A DNA stretch of 64,000 nucleotides from Petaurus breviceps papuanus (GCA_028583685.1 JAMXIF010000048.1:18750015-18814014), one strand, 5' to 3'. Positions 52,501 to 55,239 are shown, counted from the stretch's first letter. Notes: generated by a model not told the origin, from the sequence alone. A program made the numbers and translations.

Positions 52501-52508
52501 TCCGTCAT
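4442..52508 (-). CDS. RHPN2: RHPN2 (rhophilin-2), N-terminal part, coding exons 1-4
   Basis: Span of the partial gene; only the four exons listed separately are coding. Joined, they give 66+116+129+76 = 387 bases in one open frame (129 residues), with intron phases 0, 2, 2 and 0. From memory of human RHPN2 the match is close and colinear: MTDxLLP start, [20 protein letters not shown] block, [11 protein letters not shown] block, [14 protein letters not shown] block. Rhophilins are cytoplasmic scaffolds that bind GTP-loaded Rho through an HR1 coiled coil and carry a BRO1 domain and a C-terminal PDZ. Only HR1 (about residues 25-100) and the start of BRO1 (from about 106) are in this window; the rest of BRO1 and the PDZ lie left of position 1. 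RHPN1 is less likely because the aligned blocks follow RHPN2. No disabling change is seen. Confidence 0.96.
4518..5300. other. Intron 3, unassigned sequence
   Basis: A-runs at 4613-4624 and 4648-4660. The segment at 5105-5260 has LTR-flavoured features (TATATAG, then AGTAAATATGCTTTG), but I could not find paired ends or a target duplication, so no element is called. Confidence 0.35.
5748..5957 (+). repeat. L2 LINE 3' end
   Basis: Reads as the sense end of L2: CTGAGGGCAAGGACTTTCTCAC followed by TTCAATAAATGCTTGTTAATTGA. The edges are eroded. Confidence 0.7.
6255..6415 (+). repeat. MIR-like SINE remnant
   Basis: Sequence of the type CCTGAGTTCTAACCCCACTTCTGCCAC ... CTTTCACAGGGATGTTATG, a diverged forward MIR/THER1 copy. 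Confidence 0.55.
6416..8339. other. Intron 3, mostly unassigned
   Basis: A MIR 3' half is likely at 7195-7290 (CTATAAAATGAAGGATTTGG...CTCTAAATCTTATAATCC). The 7495-7735 part is GC-richer than its surroundings and unassigned. No exon was recognised before RHPN2 exon 3. Confidence 0.4.
8340..8468 (-). CDS. RHPN2: RHPN2 coding exon 3 (HR1, second half)
   Basis: The acceptor is a run of about 12 T followed by CAG; the donor is GTAAGT. The exon completes the split Lys61 codon, then reads [35 protein letters not shown] and VEVYQNT, ending in a split Glu codon. This is the second HR1 helix. Human has VATNSKVREQVRLELSFVNS and then [15 protein letters not shown] in the same place, so length and frame are conserved and changes are mostly conservative. 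Phase 2 at both ends agrees with exons 2 and 4. Confidence 0.97.
8480..9640. other. Intron 2, unassigned AT-rich sequence
   Basis: A-rich segments near 9060-9100. No family or exon was recognised with confidence. Confidence 0.35.
9640..10060 (+). mobile_element. RTE-like LINE reverse-transcriptase fossil
   Basis: One frame around 9860-9930 reads [20 protein letters not shown], resembling the F-A-D-D catalytic box of RTE/BovB reverse transcriptases with Ser in place of the first Asp. The flanks resemble the marsupial RTE ORF (GCAGGATGTCCAATACAAACTCC before it). The frame soon meets a stop, so this is a broken fragment. Confidence 0.55.
10061..10560. other. AT-rich unassigned segment
   Basis: Starts near CAAAGGTCTCCAATTATTTTT, which vaguely recalls hAT-transposon ends, but no partner end was found. 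Otherwise AT-rich. Confidence 0.3.
10560..11400. other. GC-richer unassigned block
   Basis: About 800 bases with clearly higher GC than the surrounding intron and none of the common SINE, L1 or L2 motifs. The open frames on both strands are short and have no recognisable domain. It may be an old element or a retained unique segment. Confidence 0.35.
11403..11573 (+). repeat. tRNA-derived CORE-SINE, GCCCTGCCTTCC-tail type
   Basis: Shows the 5' head GGGGTGGCTAGGTGG, A box, B box GAGTTCAAATCC, core TGTGACCTTGGGCAAGTCACTTAACCCC and an A-rich tail. Short flanking AAGCTT-like duplications are weak. Confidence 0.85.
11786..11941 (-). repeat. CORE-SINE, CAATTGCTT-tail type
   Basis: Reverse copy with T-run, AAGCAATTGGGGTTAAGTAAC and a CACCTGGCTGCCCC head. 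Target duplication CAGAACYCAACTTCT (11771-11785 and 11942-11956), with one C/T difference. Confidence 0.88.
12100..12727 (+). mobile_element. 5'-truncated L1 insertion
   Basis: L1 3' end: TATTTATAGCAGCTCTTTTTGTGG..., CCCATCAATTGGGGAATGGC..., then a 3' UTR ending in an A-rich tail. Flanking duplication AAAATTCATCCT (about 12087-12099 and 12729-12740) marks it as one insertion of about 630 bp, truncated within ORF2 as is usual for L1. Confidence 0.9.
12979..13725 (-). mobile_element. L1 ORF2 fragment, reverse
   Basis: Antisense L1 reverse-transcriptase region: TTTTCCAGTTTTCCCAGCA, GTTCCACTGACCTATTTTTCTG and ATTGTCATTTTTACTAAAATTGGC. Diverged and without an open frame. Confidence 0.7.
13726..14395. 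other. Intron 2, unassigned
   Basis: Mixed-composition sequence. The part near 14240-14330 (GTAATTTGCATTGCTATGAAGTACCCATATTGACAGAACC) may be an old RTE-related tail, but I cannot support a call. Confidence 0.3.
14400..14546 (-). repeat. MIR-like SINE, left half (split by HAL1)
   Basis: Reverse MIR: ACCATCTCATTTGATCCTCACA, GCAACCCTGTGAGGCTGG, then GGTTAAAGACTTGCCCAGG, where the HAL1-type element interrupts it. The other half resumes at 17757. Confidence 0.75.
15414..15574 (+). repeat. CORE-SINE, CAATTGCTT-tail type, inside HAL1 ORF1
   Basis: GGGGGCGGCCAGGTAGCACAG head, B box, core GTAACCTTGAGCAAGTTAC and A-tail. Target duplication AAGAAAAATAT (15403-15413 and 15575-15585). Confidence 0.88.
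15675..15810 (+). repeat. CORE-SINE with internal deletion, inside HAL1 ORF1
   Basis: Head GGGCGGCTAGGTGGTGCAG is joined almost directly to the B-box region, so the A-to-B-box spacer is shortened. The core and A-rich tail are intact. Duplication AAAATCATGA on both sides (to 15674 and 15811-15820). Confidence 0.8.
16790..16900. repeat. TATG/CATA-rich microsatellite in HAL1 3' region
   Basis: Interspersed GTATATG, CATACATACATAC and GTGTGTATATATG units. Grown inside the HAL1-type 3' sequence. Confidence 0.75.
17461..17736 (+). repeat. Head-to-tail dimeric CORE-SINE
   Basis: Monomer 1 at 17461-17584 and monomer 2 from 17585. The junction CAATTGCTTA then GGGGC is the same as at 2688. Single outer duplications AAAAACAAATGTTTA and AAAAACAAACGTTTA (about 17446-17460 and 17737-17751) show one insertion event into the HAL1 tail. 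Monomer 1 lacks bases between its A and B boxes. Confidence 0.87.
17757..17872 (-). repeat. MIR-like SINE, right half
   Basis: Continues the MIR interrupted at 14546: ACTTGCCCGGGTTCACAGAGCTGG, then GTCTTACTTACTCCAAGTCC and a CACTATGCC end. Confidence 0.75.
17873..18417. other. Intron 2, unassigned
   Basis: AT-rich sequence without recognised features. Confidence 0.4.
18418..18665 (-). repeat. MIR-like SINE remnant
   Basis: Reverse MIR: AACAACCCTGTGGTG, then GCTCAGAGAAGCTAAATGAC and TGGTCACACAGTC. Eroded. Confidence 0.65.
18883..18907. repeat. Poly-A tract
   Basis: Run of about 25 A. No clear retroelement body lies to its left. Confidence 0.8.
19023..19174 (+). repeat. tRNA-derived CORE-SINE
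   Basis: GGGGCAGCTAGGTGGG head, B box GAGTTCAAATC, short core and A-rich tail. Target duplication AAAAGTTCAGGGAT (19009-19022 and 19175-19188). Confidence 0.9.
19190..20302. other. Intron 2, unassigned; GC-richer from about 19640
   Basis: 19640-20280 has mixed GC and several direct GGAAAC-, ACAG- and AGAG-rich stretches that recall an old retroelement. I could not find paired ends, target duplications or coding motifs. Confidence 0.35.
20303..20469 (+). repeat. CORE-SINE
   Basis: GGGCAGCTATCTGG head, then GAGTTAGGTTCTAGCCTCAGAC and core GTAACCTTGGGCAAATTAC. Unusually long target duplication AATAGTATAGTATTGTGAG (20284-20302 and 20470-20488). Confidence 0.9.
20690..21055 (+). repeat. Two tandem MIR/THER1-type remnants
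   Basis: The first at about 20690-20850 (TATGTGACCTTGGGAAAATTA...CTCAGTTTCCTTATCTATAA). The second at about 20860-21055 (AGCTGTGTGACCACAGACAAG...CTCAGTTTCCTCATC, ending GCTGGTTATTATC). Both forward; the LTR at 21056 cuts the second near its 3' end. Confidence 0.7.
21056..21679 (+). mobile_element. Solo LTR (endogenous retrovirus fossil)
   Basis: TGTGAGATAG start and GACGCCA end, flanked by the 5-bp duplication ATCAC (21051-21055 and 21680-21684). A TATA box CTATAAATAC lies near 21502, followed downstream by an AGTAAA polyadenylation-like signal near 21585 and a pyrimidine-rich U5-like end. No internal region is attached. Length about 624 bp. Family not recognised; not obviously the same as the LTR at 714. 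Confidence 0.75.
21685..22176. other. Intron 2, mostly unassigned
   Basis: A reverse MIR-type tail is likely at 22085-22165 (TTAGAGTCAGAGCTGAAAGGGATC...). Otherwise unassigned. Confidence 0.35.
22177..22284. repeat. 54-bp tandem duplication
   Basis: Unit GTTTGAAACTAATTTGATAA...GGTGCA at 22177-22230 and again at 22231-22284. The two differ at two sites (T/C and G/A). Each unit contains 36-38 bases of unique sequence plus the first bases of a SINE head, so the duplication postdates the MAR1 insertion. Confidence 0.92.
22268..22525 (+). repeat. MAR1-type SINE
   Basis: GGCAGCTAGGTAGTGCAG head, core TGTGTGACCCTGGGCAAGTC, then GAGCTGGAGAAGGAAATGAC and GGTCACAAAGGGTTGGACAC, the MAR1/RTE 3' part. 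Its 5' end is duplicated (see 54-bp duplication). Confidence 0.85.
22730..24165 (+). mobile_element. Long L2 LINE copy (ORF2 3' half and tail)
   Basis: Sense L2: AAATTCAACATGTCCAAAAT...CTCATTATCTTTTCC, then TTCAGGCCCTAATCACCTC, GATCTGATCATGTTACTCC, and the tail TAAGCTCCTTGAGATTAG...TAAGTGCTTAAGAAAT. About 1.4 kb and full of breaks. A CATA-rich microsatellite lies at about 23050-23115. A foreign tail at about 23948-24020 (GATGTCATGGTCCTTTTCAAG) looks like a separate short insertion. Confidence 0.8.
24166..24900. other. Intron 2, unassigned
   Basis: Sequence of average composition with no recognised repeat or exon. Confidence 0.4.
24900..25310 (-). repeat. Two reverse MIR-like remnants around a CAT/CAC repeat
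   Basis: Reverse MIR at about 24905-25035 (CATTTTACAGTTGAGGAAACTG...). An ATC/ACC trinucleotide tract lies at about 25060-25092. A second MIR lies at about 25095-25310 (GTACTTTACATATATATGATTCC...CACTTTACAGATGAGG). Confidence 0.65.
25311..26159. other. Intron 2, unassigned
   Basis: Includes a 104-codon open stretch at 25530-25844 with no recognisable domain or conservation signature. I treat it as chance. Confidence 0.4.
26160..26345 (+). mobile_element. L1 3' fragment
   Basis: Forward L1 ORF2 end: TACAAAAATATTTATAGCAG...GTATCTGAATGTAACAGAATATC. Diverged and short. Confidence 0.75.
26616..26625. other. Assembly gap (10 N)
   Basis: Ten Ns in RHPN2 intron 2. The round number suggests a placeholder of unknown true size. 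About 730 bases from RHPN2 exon 2; no exon is visibly interrupted. Confidence 0.99.
26663..26786 (+). repeat. CORE-SINE with shortened core
   Basis: GGGTGGCTAGGTGGTGCAG head and B box GAGTTCGGTTC, then the core is missing between CACACAA and CCCCAATTG. Target duplication AAGAGTTATCCTATGG (26647-26662 and 26787-26802). Confidence 0.88.
26803..26995 (+). repeat. MIR/THER1-type SINE remnant
   Basis: Forward: GGGTTCAACTCCCAGG, TTTGCAAAATGGGGAAATTAG, GACCCCTGAAGTCCTTCTCAG. Confidence 0.7.
27000..27352. other. Intron 2 sequence next to exon 2
   Basis: No repeat recognised. It includes the donor side of RHPN2 exon 2. Confidence 0.4.
27353..27468 (-). CDS. RHPN2: RHPN2 coding exon 2 (HR1, first half)
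   Basis: Preceded by TTTCTAG and followed by GTATGT. Encodes residues 23 to 61 (last codon split), [14 protein letters not shown]... to [11 protein letters not shown]. This is the first helix of the HR1/REM-1 antiparallel coiled coil, whose arginine- and leucine-rich faces contact Rho-GTP in the family. The only difference I see from the remembered human sequence is Met for Leu in NQQI(M/L)KAV. The exon lies within 750 bases of the 10-N gap in intron 2 but is itself complete. Confidence 0.97.
27469..27779. other. Intron 1 sequence next to exon 2
   Basis: AT-rich unassigned sequence containing the polypyrimidine and TAG acceptor of exon 2. Confidence 0.4.
28417..28576 (+). repeat. CORE-SINE inside L1
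   Basis: GGGGGCACTAGGTGGTGCAG head to CCTCCAAAAAAAGG tail. Duplication AGATAAATGGGG (about 28401-28413 and 28577-28588). Confidence 0.85.
29153..29312 (+). repeat. CORE-SINE inside L1
   Basis: GGGGCAGCTAGGTGGCGCAG head and core GTAACCTTGGGCAAGTTAC. Duplication AAGAATTCATTGTTT (29137-29151 and 29313-29327). Confidence 0.9.
30620..30770 (-). repeat. L2 tail, reverse
   Basis: GTATTTGTTAAACGACCACATGCC...TTCAAGAGGTTTACATTTTAAAG, the antisense L2 3' end. Confidence 0.65.
30790..30965 (+). repeat. L2 tail, forward
   Basis: CAGAATAGGGACTGTCTTAC...TATCCCCAGAATTAGCAAAGTG...TTCATTCATTCC. Faces the neighbouring reverse L2 tail. Confidence 0.7.
30966..31080. repeat. TA/TATG microsatellite region
   Basis: GTGTATGTATGTACACACACATATATATG and further TA-rich units. 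Low complexity. Confidence 0.75.
31085..32450 (-). mobile_element. L2 LINE ORF2 region, reverse
   Basis: Purine-rich on the plus strand. On the minus strand it reads as L2 ORF2, for example CACTGTTTTATCC...CTTGTGACACTATTCTTTCC, matching the gene-body part that precedes the L2 tail. No long open frame, about 1.3 kb, very old. Confidence 0.6.
32451..33202. other. Intron 1, unassigned
   Basis: AT-rich. A 90-codon open stretch at 32674-32946 on the minus strand has no recognisable feature. Confidence 0.4.
33203..33361 (-). repeat. CORE-SINE, reverse
   Basis: T-run, GGAGGCCAATTGGGG..., ATCACCTAGCCGCCC head. Duplication TTTCCCTAAG (33193-33202 and 33362-33371). Confidence 0.88.
33372..33764. other. 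Intron 1, unassigned
   Basis: No recognised feature. Confidence 0.4.
33765..34000 (+). mobile_element. Old L1 ORF2 3' fragment
   Basis: Resembles L1 near the ORF2 end: GGAATGAAAATTTAAATCA...GAAAAGCACTCTGGCAATATAC, with CATACCCTCTGACTCAGTG. Diverged. Confidence 0.6.
34195..34630 (-). repeat. MIR-like remnants, reverse
   Basis: A weak start at 34200-34265 (ATTGTAGAATGTTAATG...GAGATCATC). A clearer end at 34500-34625 (GTTAAGTAACTTTCCCAGGATCA...CATTATACCACATAGCTGC). Confidence 0.5.
34631..36212. other. Intron 1, 1.6 kb unassigned
   Basis: No SINE, L1 or L2 motif recognised. 35930-36000 is strongly AT-rich with TTTTAATT-type inverted units. No exon was recognised. Confidence 0.4.
36213..36369 (+). 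repeat. CORE-SINE, CAATTGCTT-tail type
   Basis: CTGGCAGTCAGGTGGCTCAG head, B box GGATCGAATCC and an AATGCTT tail. Duplication AAGTTTAGTCAGGGA (36198-36212 and 36370-36384). Confidence 0.9.
36429..36651 (+). repeat. MAR1-type SINE
   Basis: GTGGTGCAGCGGATAGAGCACC head and GCAAACCACTCCAGAATC, GGTCACAAAGAACTGG 3' part. Duplication AATTAATTG (36420-36428 and 36652-36660). Confidence 0.88.
36662..37474. other. Intron 1, mostly unassigned
   Basis: A short MIR-like end is possible at 36750-36800 (GAGTTGAAAAAACCTTGGAGGTCATCTAG). Otherwise no recognised feature. Confidence 0.4.
37475..37735 (+). repeat. THER1/MIR-type SINE, nearly full length
   Basis: GGCAGTTGGGTAGTGCAG head, TGACCCTGGGCAAATCACTTAACC core, then GTTGTAAAGATCAAATGAG...GGCACAGTGCCTGGTACTTAGTAGG end. 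Confidence 0.8.
37790..38605 (+). mobile_element. Old L1 3' part
   Basis: L1 ORF2 end and 3' UTR: GAGATTTCATTGTTGGGCAC, CCAATTGGGGATTAACTAAAC, ending TTTGGAAATAAAAGTGATATAAAAAC. Old; no open frame. Confidence 0.7.
38787..38865 (-). repeat. L2 tail, reverse
   Basis: TCAATAAACTTTTATTAAGCACC followed by ATGCCAGGCACAATGCTAAGC. Confidence 0.8.
38866..39799. other. Intron 1, unassigned
   Basis: AT-rich; no recognised repeat or exon. Confidence 0.4.
40150..41211 (+). mobile_element. Younger 5'-truncated L1 inserted in the old L1
   Basis: Forward L1 end: GCTGAACAAGTTGTGG, then TGAAGTGAGCAGAACCAGGAG, the 3' UTR and an A-rich tail. Target duplication AAAGAAACAT (40140-40149 and 41212-41221) lies in the older L1. 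Less diverged than its host element. Confidence 0.88.
41039..41126 (+). repeat. 5'-truncated CORE-SINE in L1 3' UTR
   Basis: Only the last 88 bases of the CAATTGCTT-tail SINE (from the CGGGCTCTGATACTTAG region), with A-tail. Duplication AAAAGTGGATACTGAAA (41022-41038 and 41127-41143). Third layer of a nested stack. Confidence 0.93.
41806..42035 (-). repeat. MAR1-type SINE, reverse, inside old L1
   Basis: TATTGTTTTTGTTCAGTCC, CTGTCCAACTCTTCATAATC, GATGAGGAAGCTGAAAC, ending CACCTAGCTGCCC. Interrupts the L1 RT-downstream region. Confidence 0.88.
42704..42757 (+). repeat. Very short 5'-truncated CORE-SINE
   Basis: About 52 bases only (TTCCTAGCCATGTGACTTTGGG to CCCTCCA plus A-tail). Long duplication AAAAAGTCAAGTAGACA (42687-42703 and about 42758-42774). 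Confidence 0.92.
42770..43305 (-). mobile_element. L2 LINE 3' part, reverse
   Basis: From the tail (ATTTATTAAGCATTTACTATATATCAGG) through GAGCATTCCAGGCAAGAG to GAGGGTGACATGATGG; antisense L2. Confidence 0.8.
43310..43535 (+). mobile_element. Tigger-type DNA transposon 3' fragment
   Basis: TTTAGCAATGAAATATTTTTAATTG, GACATAATACTATTGCATAC and GGTCCGGAACTAAACCCAAAATATCTC then CAGGTATGCCT: the subterminal region and terminal inverted repeat of Tigger1-like pogo elements. Only the 3' end is left, so it cannot move. Confidence 0.75.
43560..44240 (-). mobile_element. Second L2 LINE 3' part, reverse
   Basis: GGGAAGGCACTAGAATAAAG...GGTGACATGGTAAGACC...GAATGACATTTAGGTTGTGAGC. It repeats the region of the L2 at 42940-43305, so it is a separate copy rather than a continuation. 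Confidence 0.78.
44295..45135 (+). mobile_element. Old L1-related 3' fragment (split by a SINE)
   Basis: ATACATTTCACTCAGCAG... at about 44440 resembles 56275 (ATACATTTCACTCAACAGGG), so both belong to one family. The later part (TTTGCTACAG..., GTTACAAAGGTTTTATTTTTC) resembles an L1-type 3' UTR. Low certainty on the exact family. Confidence 0.5.
44563..44721 (+). repeat. tRNA-derived CORE-SINE
   Basis: TGGCTAGGTGGTGAAGTGAATAG head to GCCCTGCCTTCCCCC tail. Duplication AAAGAGGATTG (44552-44562 and 44722-44732). Confidence 0.9.
45136..46510. other. Unassigned, GC-richer block interrupted by a SINE
   Basis: From about 45380 to 46470 the sequence is richer in GC and in CCC/CTC runs than its flanks and matches no repeat I know. 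It could be an old LTR-type or DNA element in reverse orientation; no ends or coding motifs were found. Confidence 0.35.
45870..46008 (-). repeat. CORE-SINE, CAATTGCTT-tail type, reverse
   Basis: T-run, AAGCAATCAGGGTTAAGTAAC, ending CACCACCTGGCCACCCC. Duplication TCAAGACTCCTTTCTT (45854-45869 and 46009-46024). Confidence 0.92.
46511..46879. other. Intron 1, unassigned
   Basis: AT-rich, no recognised feature. Confidence 0.4.
46880..47085 (+). repeat. MIR/THER1-type SINE remnant
   Basis: GTATGACCTTGGATAAGTCATT...CTATAAAATGAAGATG...GACTCCCTTTGGCTCTGAATCC. Confidence 0.75.
47455..48000. repeat. Cluster of MIR-like remnants
   Basis: Reverse MIR at about 47455-47665 (GAGGAAACTGAGCTTCAGG...ACTATGCCATGC). 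A second reverse copy at about 47690-47810. A forward SINE remnant at about 47850-47990 (AGTGAATAGAGGGGCAGCC...). Confidence 0.6.
48240..49135 (-). mobile_element. L2 LINE ORF2 region, reverse (split by MAR1)
   Basis: Antisense L2: AAATTACTTTGGCACCTTGG, ATGACCAAAGTTGTGAACATG, CCTTGGGGACATCTAC, AAAGAACAGTCAGATAGACATG. Interrupted by MAR1 at 48453-48700. A likely continuation is at 49895-50030 (GGTCATTGGATTTAGCC). Confidence 0.72.
48453..48700 (-). repeat. MAR1-type SINE, reverse
   Basis: TGTTGTTCAGTCATTTTTTTT, CCAACTCTTTATGACTCC, TGAGGAAACTGAGGCAAG, ending near CTCTACCCATCTAGCATCCC. Confidence 0.85.
49136..49894. repeat. MIR remnants and CT microsatellite
   Basis: Reverse MIR at about 49140-49310. 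Perfect CT repeat at about 49625-49648 followed by CATATA units. A further MIR-like end at about 49720-49850. Confidence 0.6.
49895..50030 (-). mobile_element. L2 fragment, reverse
   Basis: AGGTCATTGGATTTAGCCAG...GGTAATTGATGACC, antisense L2 RT-region sequence. Probably the far side of the copy at 48240-49135. Confidence 0.55.
50205..50340. repeat. TG/CA/TA microsatellite with palindrome
   Basis: TGTG, TATG, CACA and CATA units switching strand in the middle. A perfect 20-base palindrome lies at 50249-50268, centred on TATATA. Confidence 0.9.
50341..52442. other. Intron 1 next to exon 1, mostly unassigned
   Basis: A reverse MIR-like remnant at about 51230-51415 (ATTTCAGAGCTGGAATGGGCC...). 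The last few hundred bases become GC-rich towards the RHPN2 exon 1 donor. No further exon was recognised. Confidence 0.4.
52443..52508 (-). CDS. RHPN2: RHPN2 coding exon 1 (start codon)
   Basis: Encodes residues 1-22, beginning [10 protein letters not shown] and ending YFRK. This fits the human N-terminus (MTDALLP...GYFRK), one residue shorter by my recollection. The ATG at 52508 has G at -3. The same frame stays open upstream for at least 14 codons but without another ATG, so this start is preferred. The exon ends AAG followed by GTGGGC, a usable donor, leaving phase 0. The exon lies in a GC-rich patch that continues upstream and is the likely promoter side. The 5' UTR and transcription start cannot be fixed from sequence alone. 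Confidence 0.93.
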
Positions 52509-52850
52509 GTCGGATCCTGGCCTGGGGAAGACAGAGGATGCTGGAGGCAAGGGTTGGGGGGATGGGGGCTCTTCCGATCGGTCTTGCAGTGGCGCTGCGT
52601 CCTAGCAGAGTGCTGGACTGGCTGGCAGTGTGGGCTGGAGATTCGATCCCTGACCCCTCCCCCTACTGGCAGGGGAGGGAGGTTGAGCTCACTCCTCCAC
52701 CGTCCCTCCCTCCTTTCCTCCCTGCCTCCTCCTCCTCCACCTCCTCCTCCTGTTTGTGTCCCCCGGAGCCCTGGAAACCCATGAAGCCGGGTGGTGCAGT
52801 TTCAGGAAAGGAGGCAAGCTGGCCTGGGGGAAGGGTTGCCTGGTGCTGAA
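52509..52850 (-). promoter_or_regulatory. RHPN2: Presumed RHPN2 5' UTR and core promoter region
   Basis: GC-rich stretch just upstream of the RHPN2 ATG, with pyrimidine-rich CCTCC repeats on the plus strand at about 52700-52750, a modest number of CpGs and no obvious TATA box. This is the pattern of a TATA-less mammalian promoter. It is inferred from position and composition; no transcript end can be seen. Confidence 0.5.
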
Positions 52851-53369
52851 AAGGCCTATGGTCACCTCTGAAAGCCCAAGGCTCCTATGGAGCCTGAGCT
52901 TAGGCTAAGTGTGTGCTGGTGTTGGGGGCAGCCTTCCCTCGATCATACTGAGGCTTACAAGGAATATTAGCCGCCGCTAGGCCAGCTATGTTCCCCTCTA
53001 GCTAGCGCCTTTAGGCAGCCCTTTTGAGAACCGCACTAAGTCACCTTGGTTCTTAGAGCTAAGTCCTACAACAGGAGAGGGAACTTTTGTCTTGGACCCA
53101 GCACCATATGGAAACTTAGTGCAACTTATGCTTGGGGGGAAAAAACTAATTCGGTCCTTATTTCTGACCTCAGGGAGTATGAGGGATATCAACTGGAACT
53201 ATATCATATAGGCAGGTACAGTGGAAAGATACTTGGGCTAGAAACCTGTGTTCTACTTGTGGTTTTTCGAACTCAATGAGCAAGTCAGTCTGAGCTTAGT
53301 TGCTTCACTGTAAAATGAGTGACTAAGAGGGAACTGGACCATGTTTAATATCCCTTCCAAAGCTAAAGT

Positions 53370-53455
53370 TATGTTTGTTCAGCTCTCTCTCTCTCTCTCC
53401 ATGTATATATAGAGAGAGATATAGTTTATATGGAGAGAGAGAGATCTAAGACTGA
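53370..53455. repeat. CT/GA inverted microsatellite
   Basis: A CTCTCTCTCTCC arm at 53382-53402 and a matching GGAGAGAGAGAG arm at 53431-53443, with AT-rich sequence between. It can fold as a hairpin. Confidence 0.85.
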
Positions 53456-53805
53456 AGAATTGGGGTGTGTTAAGCGAGGAAAGTTTCCAGGAGGAAACTT
53501 TAACTACAAGGGAACAGCTAATCCCCGCGACAGTCCCATACAACTCCCCAAATAGTTCGAGAGCCAAAAGCAGGATTCTAGAAGTGATCAATAAAAACAT
53601 AATAGGGAGGGTGGTGGGGGCTTCCCATGTAGTTACTGTTCTGCACCAGCTGATTCCCCATAGGCTCCCTAAGGACAAATCTGGCATCCCACCAAGCCCA
53701 CCCTCAAGTCGAGTTCCTGCCAAGGAGATTGCTCTTTTCATGCCTCTGCCTCAATCATCCCTTTTCTTGAGCGGGGTTGTCTAGGGCCCTAGGTCAGGGT
53801 ATTAA

Positions 53806-53818
53806 GGGGGGGGGGGGG
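53806..53818 (+). repeat. Poly-G tract (13 G)
   Basis: Thirteen consecutive G, uncommon in mammalian DNA and prone to sequencing length errors. Confidence 0.9.
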
Positions 53819-53999
53819 AATTCCTTAATTATCTAGAGACTAATGCCCAACCTAATTCCCCGAAGCACTCCATCTCCGAAGGTCTCCCGAGTGAGTGGGG
53901 GAGGGGAACGAAGACCCAGCTACTCCTCCCTCCAGTGTAGCCCAAACGTTCTCTTCCTCACCCAATCTCATCGAGACTTCCCAACAGACACCTGAGAGG

Positions 54000-54385
54000 G
54001 AGGCATAGCGCCTGCAAAAACACCCCCCGACCCGGTCTCTCAACACTCACACCTCCCTCCCCCAACCCAATGTTCTTCTACTCCACTCTCAATTCTCGGC
54101 CAGAGGATACACCTGAGGGTGAGGCTCTGCGCGTGCGCAGTACCGCCAAAAAGGGTTGGTATTGCTCTTCGGCCCCGCGATGGGGCCGGGATCTTGTCTC
54201 GGAGCTGCTACCTGGTAGGGCTGGAATCTGCCTTGTCTATGGTGGAAAGGTCATCTAATCAGCTTGAAACTCAACTCAGCCCTCCCCTGGAGCCTCCTCA
54301 CTTTGAGTTCTTAGCGAGCGCAGTTTCCCGGCCGCCACCTTAAGTCCTGCTGCCTTTCCCTGGGGCCTCAGTAGCCCCAGGACGC
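54000..54385. promoter_or_regulatory. CpG cluster with NRF1-like site
   Basis: About nine CpGs fall within roughly 100 bases around 54128-54220, dense for this window. They include CTGCGCGTGCGCAG at 54127-54140, one base from the NRF1 consensus YGCGCAYGCGCR. More CpGs lie at 54310-54345. The patch is 1.6 kb upstream of the RHPN2 ATG. It could be an alternative or divergent promoter or an enhancer; no coding exon beside it is recognised. Confidence 0.45.
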
Positions 54386-54779
54386 TTCCTAGTCTTCAGT
54401 AGAGCCAAAGAGTCATTTTCTCCCCCACACCCCTTTCTTGAGGGGTCCCAAAGAGTCACTTTTACAAATTGCATTGCAAGTGACTGCTTTACTGTATTTA
54501 TAACGCGGAAGGGATTTTATTTTGGGAGAGAGAGCGTTGGGACGAAGTGAGGGTGGGACGGATACAAAAAGAAAAAAAAAGACATTTTGTAAAAATACAC
54601 AGAGAGCAGAAAGAAAGCCCAGAAGGGGACACAAAAGCAGGGCAAAGCTGGTGTCCATGTGTTAAATTTAATATGTAATTGAGAATGTTTCATATACAAT
54701 CCTCTTTTTGTGTTCTTTGAATATTTAAATATTCATCTTTGTTGATGTTAAGTTCATTTTTTTAATGACTGCTTATCAG

Positions 54780-55175
54780 AGAGATTCCTGGTAGAGACAC
54801 TGACCTCCTTGCTGTACCTCCAACAAAACATGCCTTCTCCCTCCGTGTATTTTTACTGGCTTTCCCCCATACTTGGAATTCTCGCCCTTCTCACCTCTGA
54901 CTCCCGGCATATTTAAAGTCTCAGCTAAAATCCCACCTTCTTCAAGAAGGCTTTCCAGATTCCTCCAATGTTAAGTATCTTCTCTCTGAGATTATCTCGA
55001 ATTTACCCTGTATATATCTTGTTTGTACAGAATTGCTTTCCTTATCTATTCCATAGAATGGGAGTTTCTTGAGGAAGGAGACTTTTTGCCTTTCTTTGTG
55101 TCCCCAGAGTTTAAAACAGTTCCTCATACATACACATACTATAAGTGCTTAATACTTGCTTGTTTACTTGTTGAC
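54780..55175 (+). mobile_element. L2 LINE 3' end, forward
   Basis: GACACTGACCTCCTTGCTGTACC, CTCAGCTAAAATCCCACCTTC, then TTGAGGAAGGAGACTTTTTGCC and TAAGTGCTTAATACTTGC tail. The end of ORF2 plus 3' UTR. Confidence 0.82.
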
Positions 55176-55239
55176 TTGGAGTTGTTGCCTCGTGGCCCCA
55201 CTGTTTTTAAAGTGTCCCAGAACTTAACCTTCATTATCC

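Larger units (their letters stand above)
52851..53999. other. Upstream flank of RHPN2, unassigned
   Basis: Moderately GC-rich sequence with the CT/GA repeat and poly-G tract. No exon of a neighbouring gene was recognised. Confidence 0.4.

Noticed and set aside
52094-52849. 251-codon open frame on the plus strand, the longest in the window
   Set aside because: It is antisense to RHPN2 exon 1 and its promoter. The product is proline/serine-rich low complexity without a domain, as expected from GC-rich CCTCC repeats.
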